From Deinococcus sedimenti (GTDB lineage Bacteria > Deinococcota > Deinococci > Deinococcales > Deinococcaceae), in contig NZ_BMQN01000003.1 of assembly GCF_014648135.1 (NCBI RefSeq), forward strand, positions 248,001-312,000: 64,000 nucleotides of DNA, written 5' to 3'. The notes under the pieces were generated by a model. It had not been told where the DNA came from and did not search any database. It saw only the letters and a list, made by a program, of their open reading frames with translations. Each line of letters opens with the position of its first letter. The stretch's first letter is position 1. A program made the translations under genes and the position numbers. Shown piece after piece: positions 8,167 through 18,526 of the stretch.

Positions 8167-8866
8167 GTCCGGCCTCCCAGGTCAGCAGTTGCCGGAAGGG
8201 AAAGAGGGGCCGCACCGTCCATCCGGGCGGCGCGGCGGCCTGCAGTTCGGCGGGCGTGAAGCTCCGCCGGATCGAGCGCAGTCCGTCGGCGCGGATGAAC
8301 GTCCCGGGGAAGGCGTGGGCGGCCAGACTGAACAGGCGGTACGCGGCGGCGCTGCGCACGAGGTCGCTGTGCACCACCACCCGGCCCAGGTGCTCGCAGT
8401 CGCGCAGCAGGCCGCTCAGTTCGGCGGCGGTCAGGTGATGCAGCAGGTGGTTGGAGGTCACGGCCCCGAACGTGTGGCCCTCCCGCACCAGATCGCTGCT
8501 CAGCGCCTGCCGGTAGGTGACGTTCGGCGGTCCCGGCTGGGCCGAGGCGAACGCGATGGCGCGCGGGTCGGCGTCGATGGCCGTCACGGTCAGGTCGAGG
8601 CCGTCGCGCCGCGCCCAGCGGGCCAGCTGACGGGGCACGTCGCCGCCCCCGCAGCCGATGTCCAGCAGGGTCAGCGGCGCCTGAAGCAGCCGGGGGCGCA
8701 GGTCGCGGACGTACACGCGCCGCCACCCGGCGATCAGGGCGTTCAGCCGCCCGAACTGCCGGTACGTCCGGCGCAGCGTGGCCAGGTCGCACGCCGGGTC
8801 GTCCATGAATTCCGGCAGGTCCACCGCCCGCCGGGTGAAATCTGCGGGCGCGCCGGGCACGGTCAC
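8159..8866 (-). CDS. Class I SAM-dependent methyltransferase
   Basis: 235 aa. The SAM-binding motif I is LTLLDIGCGGGDVPRQLARW at about residues 66-85, followed by VTAIDADPRAI (motif II acidic residue) and SNHLLHHLTAAEL. The N-terminal LPEFMDDPACDLATLRRTYRQ is the head region often seen in methyltransferases that sit next to bacterial type III polyketide synthases. The start codon is a GTG at 8866 that overlaps the polyketide synthase stop (GTGA). It probably O- or C-methylates the polyketide ring or a hydroxyl added by the monooxygenase downstream. Confidence 0.88.
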   Translation of the reverse strand: MTVPGAPADFTRRAVDLPEFMDDPACDLATLRRTYRQFGRLNALIAGWRRVYVRDLRPRLLQAPLTLLDIGCGGGDVPRQLARWARRDGLDLTVTAIDADPRAIAFASAQPGPPNVTYRQALSSDLVREGHTFGAVTSNHLLHHLTAAELSGLLRDCEHLGRVVVHSDLVRSAAAYRLFSLAAHAFPGTFIRADGLRSIRRSFTPAELQAAAPPGWTVRPLFPFRQLLTWEAGRA

Positions 8867-9990
8867 CCGGTCACCCGGGTCATGAGGCCCGTCTCGACCG
8901 TCAGGCCCGGCCCGAACGCCATGGCGCACACCCGCTCGCCGTCCGCGGCCCGCGTGAGGAGGTCCGCGAGGATGAACAGGACGGTCGCGCTGCTCATGTT
9001 GCCGTACTGCCGCAGAACCTCCCGGGAGGGCAGGAGCTGCTCGTCACGCAGGGCCAGGCTGGACTGCACCTTGTCCAGGATGCTGCGGCCGCCCGGATGA
9101 ATCGCCCAGTGCTGCACGCCCCCGTGCGCGGCCTCCGCCAGGGCCGGATCCTGCGCCAGCAGCGGGGCCAGCGCGCCCGAGATGTGCGTCTCGATGATGT
9201 CCGGCACGTACGTGCTCAGGATCATGTCGTACCCCTGGTCGCCGATCGTCCAGGCCATGTCCTGCTGCCCCACGCCGGGCGGGGTGAGGGTCGTCTCGAA
9301 GGCGTCCAGGCGCAGCGCGCCCTGCGCGGACGCCGGCGGCCGGGCGCTGACGATGGCCGCGGCCGCGCCGTCCGCGAAGACCGAGTTGGCCAGGACGGTG
9401 TCCGGATCGGCGGCGGAGTGCATGTGAATGGTGCACAGTTCGGCGCAGACCACCAGCACCACCGCGTCCGGGTCCGCGTCGCAGAACGCGCGGGCCATCT
9501 TGAGCGCCGGGAACGCCGCGTAGCAGCCCATGAAGCCCACGTGGAAGCGGGCGACCCGACCGGACAGCTCCAGGGCGCGCACCACCTCGTAGTCCGGACC
9601 CGGTGCGAAAAAGCCCGTGCAGGACACGGTGATCACGTGGGTCACGTCGTCCGCTCCGAACGGCGAGCTCGCCAGGACGGACCGGGCGGCGTTCACGAAC
9701 AGCGGCGTCGCGTGGGTGACGTAGAACGCGTTGCGCGCCCCGGTGCCCGGCGTGAGCATCCGCCCCGTACCCGCGTCGTAGAAGAGCCCCGGTGGATCGT
9801 CGGTCCCGAGCAGGAAATCAGGTACGACGCTGTGCCGCCGGTCGATGCCCGACGCATTGAACGCGCGGGTCGTCAGCCGCTGCCCCAGACGGTCGAGTTC
9901 CGGTTGGGTGCGGATGATGTCACGGATGACCTCCTGCGGATAGGCGATCGGGGGCACGGTGGGTGCCACCGCGTGAAGGTAAACCGGCAT
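8863..9990 (-). CDS. Type III polyketide synthase (chalcone/stilbene synthase family)
   Basis: 375 aa homodimeric ketosynthase that extends an acyl-CoA starter with malonyl-CoA. The catalytic triad is complete: Cys124 in ITVSCTGFFAPGPD, His298 in HWAIHPGGRSILD and Asn331 in RQYGNMSSATVLFIL. The C-terminal AFGPGLTVETGLM is the usual GFGPG loop with A for the first G. Its closest functional relatives by layout are bacterial alkylresorcinol and alkylpyrone synthases rather than plant chalcone synthases; the pocket residues cannot be assigned by eye. It is the first gene of the operon, and no gene lies upstream for about 745 bp, so the promoter should be just above 9990. Confidence 0.95.
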   Translation of the reverse strand: MPVYLHAVAPTVPPIAYPQEVIRDIIRTQPELDRLGQRLTTRAFNASGIDRRHSVVPDFLLGTDDPPGLFYDAGTGRMLTPGTGARNAFYVTHATPLFVNAARSVLASSPFGADDVTHVITVSCTGFFAPGPDYEVVRALELSGRVARFHVGFMGCYAAFPALKMARAFCDADPDAVVLVVCAELCTIHMHSAADPDTVLANSVFADGAAAAIVSARPPASAQGALRLDAFETTLTPPGVGQQDMAWTIGDQGYDMILSTYVPDIIETHISGALAPLLAQDPALAEAAHGGVQHWAIHPGGRSILDKVQSSLALRDEQLLPSREVLRQYGNMSSATVLFILADLLTRAADGERVCAMAFGPGLTVETGLMTRVTG

Positions 9991-10417
9991 GCGTCAGCGT
10001 AGTGCGTACGTGAGAGCCGAACCCACACGGTTTCTTGAGCCTCCTCCCGGGTTCCGGACAGTCCCTTCACAGCGGCCTGGCGCGGTTGCAGCGTCACCCG
10101 CCAGGGTTCTGTGAATCTCGGCAGGTGGGAAAGCTGACAGGACCACAGGAGAGCGTCGAGTCGTCTGGAAGAGCACGCACAGGCGGTGCCGACCCTGGCC
10201 GCGGCCTCGACACCCGCAGTCATGACGTGATGCCTCACAGAACATCAACGCTGCCTGAAACAGACTTCATGGCCCGAAGCTGCGATGTGGAACCGGAAAC
10301 AAATGGCTCGTTTTGACGATCACGCGCGCCCCATTCTGGGGCTCCACGCTGTGGTGTGACGCTACCCAGCACATTGAATTCGCCAACAAAGTCCAGTTCC
10401 AGCCAGCTACCAGATGT

Positions 10418-10595
10418 GATACGGACTCCGATTGAATGGGCTGCAAAGCCCATTCAATCGGAGCGAAGCGAGTGGGAGCAATACGGGTTCCGGACGTGGA
10501 GCCGGCAATCCGGTGAAGTTCCGGATTGTTGGCGAAACAAACGGAATCCGTATGAGTTGACGGTTTTCGCGAATCTGTCCACCGGAATCCGTATC
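10418..10595. repeat. Intergenic repeat, family 2, full copy with terminal inverted repeats
   Basis: 178 bp element whose ends are near-inverted copies: left GATACGGACTCCGATTG, right read in reverse GATACGGATTCCGGTGG. Inside are the hairpin GATTGAATGGG / CCCATTCAATC, the GAGCGAAGCGAGTGGGAG box, CGGGTTCCGGACGTGGA and a second ...GGAATCCGTAT half-site at about 10544-10554. The first 80 bases match the copy at 2281-2361. No open frame is present, so this is a nonautonomous MITE-like or SNR-type repeat. Confidence 0.8.
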
Positions 10596-10610
10596 AGACA
10601 GACAGCAGTG

Positions 10611-10650
10611 GGCAGTGGAGTTGGAGGCCGTGCCCGTGGCCTGGGGGGCA
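10611..10650. repeat. Partial family-1 small noncoding repeat
   Basis: GTGGAGTTGGAGGCCGTGCC followed by CGTGGCC matches the core of the family-1 repeat (GTGGAATTGGAGGGCGTGCC then CTTGGCC at 30140), but the outer AGCGGTT / AACCGCT arms are not preserved here. Confidence 0.5.
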
Positions 10651-10735
10651 ACTCGACACCGCGGCCAGATCTCGACAATCCCGCTGCCCCGCCCATCGGC
10701 AGCCGGCGCTGGTGAGCCCCGCGCCCGCCGAGGTC

Positions 10736-13462
10736 TTACCGCAGGCTGGTCCAGCCGTCCAGCGCGGCCCAGTCTGGCCGTTCACTTGGCGGACTGTACA
10801 GGTACCCCTGTCCGAGCGTGCAGCCCATCTCCCGCAGGATTGCCTCGTGCTCCAGGGTTTCGATGCCCTCGGCGATCACCTCGAACCTCAGGCGACTGGC
10901 CAGTTCCATCACGGCGCCGGTCAGGACCTGCAGCCGGTCGTTCCCGTCGATGCCCCAGACGAACGTGCGGTCCAGCTTCAAGTGGTGGATGGGCAGGTGC
11001 TGCAGGACGCTGAGCGCGGAGTGGCCCGTGCCGAAATCGTCGAGTGCCAGTCCGAAACCCCAGCTGCGCAGCGCCGAGAGGTCCTGCGTCACCTGGGCGA
11101 GGTTCACGAGCACCCCGCTTTCGGTGACCTCGAACGCCAGATGTGCCGGCGCGTCCGGAAACTCGTCCATCAGGGCCTGCATGCGGGCCATGAAGTTCGG
11201 CGCGTTCAGTTCCGTGGGAGACAGGTTCACGGCGATCCGCAGCGGGCGTCCCAGCAGGGTGCTGCCGCGCCGCGCTTCGAGCAGCGCCGTGCGGATCACG
11301 AAGTCCGTGATCACGTGAATCTGGCCCATCTGTTCAGCCAGTGGAATGAACTGGTCGGGCGGCACCCGGCCGCACACCGGATCGGCCCAGCGGACGAGGG
11401 CCTCGGCCTTGACGATCTGCCCGGTGTCCAGATCGACGATCGGCTGGTAGTGCACCTGGAAGTCCCGGCGGTCCAGGGCGCGCCGCAGGGCGCCGTCGAG
11501 CATCAGGCGACGGCGCTGCAGGTCCAGGTGCCGGTCCTCGAACAGCAGCAGCGCGCCCTCCTGCGCCAGCGGCAGACTGGACTCGACGGCCTGCAGCGCC
11601 TCCGCCGCGCTCTCGCTGGCGGGCCAGGGGCGCGCGCAGGCCCGGACGCGGGGGAAGACGGTGTCCTCAGCCAGGTGTACCGGGTCAAGCAGTGAGGGGC
11701 GCAGGTCGGTGGGCGGCTCGGGCAGCAGCAGCGCGAAGGTCCGCTCATCGAGCTGTCCCAGCAGCGCGTTCGGGTACGTGTCGCTCAGCGTCCGGGAGAA
11801 CGCCAGGGTGAGCTGGTCGGCCAGGTCGGCCTGCCCGGTCCGCAGTTCGGTGATGTTCAGGCACTGCACGGCCAACAGGGAGCGCCCCGGGGTGGACGCC
11901 GCTGCAGCGGCCAGGTCCTGGAAATGCGCGCGGTTGGGCAGGGCGGACACGGGAGCGAACCGGGTGACGCGCACGAGCTGCTCGTTGAGCTCGTGCTGGT
12001 CGGTGACGTCGCGAAACAGGAAGAGGACGTCCGATGTGCCGTCGTCGTGCGTGCGAACCTGCGCGCGGCTGTGCAGCCACATGTGCTGCCCGTCGGCCCG
12101 TTCGAGATGCATGATCGACTGCGTGAACTGGGCAGAGCCGCTCGTGAGCGCCTGGAAGTTGGGGCTGCGGCCCTGCATGACCCGGCCCTGGGTGTCGCGC
12201 ACCACCAGCGGCGCGAGCAGGTCCGGCAGCGTCTGGGCCTGGATGGCGTGGTCGCCGAGCAGGTCCGCCACCCGACTGTTGCGGGACAGGATCCGGCCGT
12301 CCGCGTCGAGGAGGAGCAGGGCCTCGTCGAGGGACTCGATGATCGCGGCGTGCTGCGCGGCCGTGCGGATCAGGTCCTGCTGCGCCCGCTCACGCTCGGT
12401 GACGTTGTTCATGGCCACGACCGCCCCGGTCACCTGGCCCTGCGCGTTGCGGATCGGGGTGGCGTTGCACGCGAACACGTTCCGGCGGGTGGTGTTCTGC
12501 ACGCCGATGATCACGGCCCGCACCGCCTCGCCCTGCAGCGCCCTGAACAGCGGCACCTCCTCCTGCGTCAGGAGGCGCGTGAAGTCCGGGGTGTGCAGGC
12601 CGTACGTCGCGGCCCAGTCCGGCGCGAGCGTCCCGGACGGACTGCCGTGGTGGAGTTGCCCGGCCGCTTCATTCATCACGAGGTGGCCCTCGGCGTCGCT
12701 GATGACCACCTGGTCGTACAGGCTGTCGAGCAGCGCCACATGGAAATCCCGCTCCGCGCTGAGTTCCGCCGTGCGTTCCCGGACGAGCGCCTCGAAGCGC
12801 TGCGCGCGGCGCTGCTGCGCGTCGCCGACCAGTCCCCCGGCGACCACCACGGCCAGGGCCGCCGCCACGGCCACGGCCACGGCCGACACGCCGGGCGGTT
12901 CGGTGAGGGCGCCGGCGGGCAGCAGCGTGGCGAACGCGTGGGCCAGCAGCGTGATCATCACGCTCTGCCCGACCGTCACGGTCAGCAGTTGCGCTCCGCC
13001 GCTCAGCCCTGGGCGCCGCACCAGGCTCGCGGCCCCGAGGGAGACCGCGGCGGCCAGGGCCGTGAGGGCCAGCAGGTCCGGCCAGTGGGGGGTCAGCGTC
13101 AGTCCGGCGTATCCGCTCAGGCCAGCGACCTGCGCCGCCGTGACCGTCAGCAGCAGCGCGACCGTCACGCGCAGCGGGCCGTCCTGCGCGTGATGCCGGT
13201 ACCAGCGCAGGAACCCCGTGACCAGCAGCGTCACCACGAGCCAGTGCAGGCCGCCCTGCGCGGCGGATATCGGCAGCCCGTGGCCGAGCAGGAGGACGGT
13301 CTGCGCGCTCCACAGCCCGGAACCCAGGACGGCGCTGGACAGCAGCTGGTCGCGCCGCCTCACCTGCCCGGACACCAGCTGCGTGCGCGCCTGCACGCGA
13401 ATCAGGGCGCCCGCGGCCAGCACGCTCAGCAGACTCAGCACGAAGGGAAGAAGAAACGACAT
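10736..13462 (-). CDS. Membrane PAS-GGDEF(degenerate)-EAL protein, probable c-di-GMP phosphodiesterase
   Basis: 908 aa. Residues 1-215 hold six or seven membrane helices. A short coiled coil (RRAQRFEALVRERTAEL) leads to two PAS domains at about 240-350 and 365-490, each ending in a DVT/NVTERE-type motif. A GGDEF-like domain follows at about 495-640, but the signature is LDERT instead of GGDEF and it cannot make c-di-GMP. The EAL domain (about 650-900) is complete: KAEALVRW near 683, NLSPTEL, FEVTESG, LDDFGTGHSAL, LKLDRTFV and AEGIET, so hydrolysis of c-di-GMP to pGpG is expected. The GGDEF relic may bind GTP as a regulator. It is divergent from the next gene with 164 bp between them. Confidence 0.92.
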   Translation of the reverse strand: MSFLLPFVLSLLSVLAAGALIRVQARTQLVSGQVRRRDQLLSSAVLGSGLWSAQTVLLLGHGLPISAAQGGLHWLVVTLLVTGFLRWYRHHAQDGPLRVTVALLLTVTAAQVAGLSGYAGLTLTPHWPDLLALTALAAAVSLGAASLVRRPGLSGGAQLLTVTVGQSVMITLLAHAFATLLPAGALTEPPGVSAVAVAVAAALAVVVAGGLVGDAQQRRAQRFEALVRERTAELSAERDFHVALLDSLYDQVVISDAEGHLVMNEAAGQLHHGSPSGTLAPDWAATYGLHTPDFTRLLTQEEVPLFRALQGEAVRAVIIGVQNTTRRNVFACNATPIRNAQGQVTGAVVAMNNVTERERAQQDLIRTAAQHAAIIESLDEALLLLDADGRILSRNSRVADLLGDHAIQAQTLPDLLAPLVVRDTQGRVMQGRSPNFQALTSGSAQFTQSIMHLERADGQHMWLHSRAQVRTHDDGTSDVLFLFRDVTDQHELNEQLVRVTRFAPVSALPNRAHFQDLAAAAASTPGRSLLAVQCLNITELRTGQADLADQLTLAFSRTLSDTYPNALLGQLDERTFALLLPEPPTDLRPSLLDPVHLAEDTVFPRVRACARPWPASESAAEALQAVESSLPLAQEGALLLFEDRHLDLQRRRLMLDGALRRALDRRDFQVHYQPIVDLDTGQIVKAEALVRWADPVCGRVPPDQFIPLAEQMGQIHVITDFVIRTALLEARRGSTLLGRPLRIAVNLSPTELNAPNFMARMQALMDEFPDAPAHLAFEVTESGVLVNLAQVTQDLSALRSWGFGLALDDFGTGHSALSVLQHLPIHHLKLDRTFVWGIDGNDRLQVLTGAVMELASRLRFEVIAEGIETLEHEAILREMGCTLGQGYLYSPPSERPDWAALDGWTSLR

Positions 13463-13626
13463 CGTGAACCATCCTTGTCTGGGGGTGTGGAGGCTCAGTG
13501 TTTCACGGGGACTCTTACAGAACGCCTTCAGGGCCGGAGGGCCCCGCCGCCCGGAGCGCCGCCGTACACTGACGGCACGACCATGACCACATCCACCTCA
13601 CGCCTGGACGGCCGGACGGCACGCCG

Positions 13627-15312
13627 ATGATCACCGCCGAGTGCCTGCGCACCCTGCCGCTGTTCGCGGACCTGCACGAGACGGTGCTGCACGACGTGGC
13701 GGCCGAGGCCGCCGAGGTGCACCTGATCCCCGGCGAGTACCTCGTACGTGAGGGGGATTCCGTCGCGTTCTACGTGCTGCTCAGTGGTGAGCTGGCCGTC
13801 ACGAAGGACGTGGCGGGGACCACGCAGGCGGTCGACACCTACGGCCCGGGCGACTCGTTCGGAGAGCTGCCGCTGCTGCTCGGCACCACTGCCACGGTGG
13901 ACCTGCAGGCCCTGACGTCCGCGCGGGTCATGCGGGTCGAAGCGCTGGAGTTCATGGCGCTGCTGCAGCACTCCGAGGCGCTGACCGCGAAGGTCCTGTC
14001 GAACATGACCCGCCGCATCGGGAACCTGCAGCGGCTGGCGCTCGACACGCCCCCGGCCGTGACGATGCTCGTCGGTTCGGCCGACGACCTGCACTGCTTC
14101 GGCCTGCGGGACTTCCTGTCACGCAACCAAGTGGTGTTCCGGTGGCTGGACCCGGGCGCGCCGACCCTGTCGTGCGCCGTGCCTGCCGGCGTGACGGACG
14201 GGCCGCTGCCGGCCGTGGTGCTGCCGGACGGGGAGGTGCTGCGGCAGCCCAGCGTGCGGGACGTGGCGCGGCGGGTGGGCCTGCAAGTTGATCCCACGTG
14301 CGACGAGTACGACGTGGTGATCCTGGGTGGCGGTCCGGCCGGGCTGGCCGCGGCGGTGTACGGCGCGTCCGAGGGGCTGTGTACGCTGCTGGTGGAAAAG
14401 GAGGCGCCGGGCGGGCAGGCGGGCACGAGCAGCCGCATCGAGAATTACCTGGGGTTCCCGACGGGCCTGTCCGGTGGTGAGCTGAGCGCGCGGGCGCTGC
14501 GTCAGGCGCGGCGGTTCGGCGCGGACGTGATCACCACCCGTGAGGCCAGCGCTCTGGAGCCCGGTGACGATCGGCACGAGGTGGTGCTGGACGGCGGGAC
14601 CCGCGTCCGCGCGCGCAGCGTGGTCCTGACCGTGGGCGTCGCGTGGCGCCGGCTGCCGCTGCCGGACGCGGAGCGGTTCGTGGGGCGTGGCGTGTGGTAC
14701 GGCGCGGCGCGGACGGAAGCGCCGGGCACGCGCGGGAAGGACGTGTACCTGATCGGGGGGGGCAACTCGGCCGGGCAGGCGGCGATGTTCTTCTCGAACT
14801 ACGCGCGGCGCGTGTCGGTCCTGATTCGCGCGCCGCACATCGAGCGTGGGATGTCGCAGTACCTGATCGACCAGCTGCGCGCCCGGCCGAACGTGCGCAT
14901 CTGCGAGTGCTGCGAGGTGACGGCCCTGCACGGCGACGCGCACCTGCGCGGCCTGACGGTGCACCACACCGACACCGGGGAGGACGAGGCGGTCGAGACC
15001 GACTCGCTGTTCGTGCTGATCGGCGCGGACGCCCGCACCGACTGGCTGGACGGGGTGGTGCTGCGCGACGAACGCGGGTACGTCTGCTCGGGCCTGGACC
15101 TCGCGCCGGAGGGCGCGTGGCCGCTCGAACGGGACCCCTTTCCGCTGGAGACCAGCGTGCCGGGCGTGTTCGTGGCGGGGGACGTGCGGCGCGGGTCGGT
15201 CAAGCGGGTGGCCAGCAGCGTCGGCGAGGGCAGCATGAGCATCGCGCTCGTGCATCAGTTCCTGGCCCTGCAAGACGCCGCGCGGGAGGACCGTCCCCGC
15301 CCACCGGCCTGA
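13627..15312 (+). CDS. Cyclic nucleotide-binding domain fused to thioredoxin reductase-like flavoprotein
   Basis: 561 aa. Residues 1-130 form a CRP-type cyclic nucleotide-binding barrel (VREGDSVAFYVLLSGELAV, GPGDSFGELPLLL). Residues about 145-225 form a small thioredoxin-like linker (LRDFLSRNQVVFRWLDP ... VVLPDGEVLRQPSVRDVARR). Residues 230-545 are a two-dinucleotide flavoprotein: VVILGGGPAGLAAAVYGASE for FAD, VYLIGGGNSAGQAAMFFS for NADPH, and GVFVAGDVRRGSVKRVASS at the end. The redox CxxC of true thioredoxin reductases is missing: the place where CATC should stand reads WYGAA. It therefore cannot reduce thioredoxin in the normal way. Related fused proteins are widespread in bacteria with unknown substrate; cAMP or another nucleotide may gate electron transfer. 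Confidence 0.9.
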   Translation: MITAECLRTLPLFADLHETVLHDVAAEAAEVHLIPGEYLVREGDSVAFYVLLSGELAVTKDVAGTTQAVDTYGPGDSFGELPLLLGTTATVDLQALTSARVMRVEALEFMALLQHSEALTAKVLSNMTRRIGNLQRLALDTPPAVTMLVGSADDLHCFGLRDFLSRNQVVFRWLDPGAPTLSCAVPAGVTDGPLPAVVLPDGEVLRQPSVRDVARRVGLQVDPTCDEYDVVILGGGPAGLAAAVYGASEGLCTLLVEKEAPGGQAGTSSRIENYLGFPTGLSGGELSARALRQARRFGADVITTREASALEPGDDRHEVVLDGGTRVRARSVVLTVGVAWRRLPLPDAERFVGRGVWYGAARTEAPGTRGKDVYLIGGGNSAGQAAMFFSNYARRVSVLIRAPHIERGMSQYLIDQLRARPNVRICECCEVTALHGDAHLRGLTVHHTDTGEDEAVETDSLFVLIGADARTDWLDGVVLRDERGYVCSGLDLAPEGAWPLERDPFPLETSVPGVFVAGDVRRGSVKRVASSVGEGSMSIALVHQFLALQDAAREDRPRPPA

Positions 15313-15321
15313 GCGCGGGGG

Positions 15322-16971
<1,650 letters not shown>

Positions 16972-16975
16972 GACC

Positions 16976-17007
16976 TATTCAACAGGTTCCGGGCGTCCTG
17001 TTCAATA
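16976..17007. promoter_or_regulatory. Palindromic operator candidate between flavin dehydrogenase and GntR gene
   Basis: TATTCAACAGG and CCTGTTCAATA form an 11-bp inverted repeat with one mismatch and a 10-bp spacer. It occupies half of the 63-bp gap between the divergent starts at 16971 and 17035, where it would cover both promoters. FadR-subfamily regulators commonly bind such palindromes next to their own gene; binding here is inference. Confidence 0.6.
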
Positions 17008-17034
17008 CCGCCGGGCGGACCCTATGGTGAGCAG

Positions 17035-17712
17035 GTGAGCGCCCCTGTCTCCCCCACCCGCCTCGACACGGCCATGGCGCACGTGCAGCGCCTCATCCAG
17101 ACGCAGCGGCTGCCCGCCGGCGCGCCCCTGCCGTCCGAGGGGCAGCTCAGCCGCGACCTGGGCATCAGCCGCGGCATGGTGCGCGAAGCGTACCGCGCCC
17201 TGGCGGCCACCGGCGCGGTCAGCCTGAGCAACGGCCGCGCGCCCCGCGTCGGCCACCTGAACGCCGATCCCGTCACGCTGATGCTCCGCCACGCGCTCAG
17301 CACCGGTCAGGTGAGCGTTCAGCACGCCCTGAGCCTGCGGCGCGCCCTGGACACCGAAGCGGCCCGCCTCGCGGCCCTGCACCGCAGCGAACCGCAGGCC
17401 CAGGCCCTCGTGCAGGCCGCCGAGCAGCTGCGCAGCAGTCCGGACCTCCTGCGTGACGACCTGCACTTCCACGCCCTGATCGCCGAGAGTTCCGGCAACC
17501 CGCTGTTCGTGCTGCTGGCCCGCACCTTCAGCGACCTGGCCGGGCAGTCCATCGCGCACGGCCGGCACCACTACGTGGACACCTTTCACACCGACGCGTT
17601 CGTCGACGCGCACCGGCAGGTGGCGCGTGCCATCGCCGACCGGCAACCCGACCGGGCCGCGCTGGCCCTGCACCGCCACTACGAGCAGGCTGAACTGGCC
17701 ACCCTCCTGTAA
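17035..17712 (+). CDS. GntR-family transcriptional regulator, FadR subfamily
   Basis: 225 aa. The N-terminal winged helix reads LIQTQRLPAGAPLPSEGQLSRDLGISRGMVREAYRALAATGAVS, a standard GntR DNA-binding domain. The C-terminal all-helical FCD ligand domain has RRALDTEAARLAA, LHFHALIAESSGNP and the metal/ligand His pattern ending in DAHRQVARAI and ALHRHYEQA. I chose the GTG at 17035 because it opens the recognisable domain; the frame continues open far upstream into the flavin dehydrogenase on the other strand, which is a coding shadow. FCD regulators usually sense small organic acids. It probably represses the divergent flavin dehydrogenase gene. Confidence 0.88.
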   Translation: MSAPVSPTRLDTAMAHVQRLIQTQRLPAGAPLPSEGQLSRDLGISRGMVREAYRALAATGAVSLSNGRAPRVGHLNADPVTLMLRHALSTGQVSVQHALSLRRALDTEAARLAALHRSEPQAQALVQAAEQLRSSPDLLRDDLHFHALIAESSGNPLFVLLARTFSDLAGQSIAHGRHHYVDTFHTDAFVDAHRQVARAIADRQPDRAALALHRHYEQAELATLL

Positions 17713-17839
17713 CGCCGGGCTGGCCCGCGGCGCGCTGCGGTCCGGGCGTGCCCGCCCGGCGGTCTACACAAACCCGGCCGGTCGGGCGGACCCGCAGTAG
17801 CCTGAGCCATTCCCGTCCCGCTCAGGAGGTTCACCCGGC

Positions 17840-18526
17840 ATGCAGCTCACCGAACGCGAACGAGACAAGCTCCTGATCTTTGCGGCGGCCCAGGTGGCCC
17901 GGGATCGCCGCGCCCGCGGCCTGAAACTCAACCACCCTGAAGCGGTGGCGCTGATCACCGCGGCCGTGCTCGAAGGCATCCGCGACGGCCGGCGCGTGGA
18001 GGACCTGATGAGCTGGGGCGCGACGATCCTCACGCCGGACGACGTAATGGACGGCGTACCCGAGCTGATCCACGACATCCAGGTGGAGGGCACGTTTCCC
18101 GACGGGACCAAACTGGTGACCATTCACGACCCCATCCGCGGCGCGGCCAGCGCGGTCGTCCCCGGCGAGTACCTGCTCGAGGACGACGACATCGAACTGA
18201 ACGCCGGGCGGCCCGTCACGCCCCTCACCGTCGCCAACCGCACGGACCGCCCCATTCAGGTCGGCAGTCACTTCCATTTCTTCGAGGTGAACGCCGGCCT
18301 GCACTTCGACCGCGCCCGCGCGTACGGCCAGCGGCTGAATATTCCCGCCGGCACGGCCGTGCGCTTCGAGCCGGGCGAGGAACGCGACGTGGACCTCGTG
18401 CCCCTGGGCGGCACGCGCGAGGTGCACGGCATGAACGCCCTAGTCAGCGGCGCACTGGACGGCGAGGGCATGAACCGCGCCGCGCTGGGCCGCGCCCGCG
18501 AGCAGGGCTTCGGAGGGGCCGAGTGA
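17840..18526 (+). CDS. ureAB: Urease gamma-beta fusion subunit
   Basis: 228 aa. Residues 1-100 are the gamma subunit ([64 protein letters not shown]) and residues about 105-215 the beta subunit ([49 protein letters not shown], [14 protein letters not shown]). Gamma-beta fusion is known from Helicobacter and several other lineages. An AGGAGG ribosome site sits 8-13 bp before the ATG. The stop overlaps the ureC start by four bases. Both are non-catalytic structural parts of the cytoplasmic nickel urease. Confidence 0.96.
   Translation: MQLTERERDKLLIFAAAQVARDRRARGLKLNHPEAVALITAAVLEGIRDGRRVEDLMSWGATILTPDDVMDGVPELIHDIQVEGTFPDGTKLVTIHDPIRGAASAVVPGEYLLEDDDIELNAGRPVTPLTVANRTDRPIQVGSHFHFFEVNAGLHFDRARAYGQRLNIPAGTAVRFEPGEERDVDLVPLGGTREVHGMNALVSGALDGEGMNRAALGRAREQGFGGAE

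Larger units (their letters stand above)
9991..10735. other. Gene-poor interval upstream of the polyketide operon
   Basis: 745 bp between the starts or ends of two minus-strand genes. No frame shows a recognisable protein. It must contain the promoter of the polyketide operon close to 9990 and it holds two dispersed repeats, a long family-2 element at 10418-10595 and a partial family-1 element at about 10611-10650. The part from 10000 to 10417 shows nothing I can name. Confidence 0.6.
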
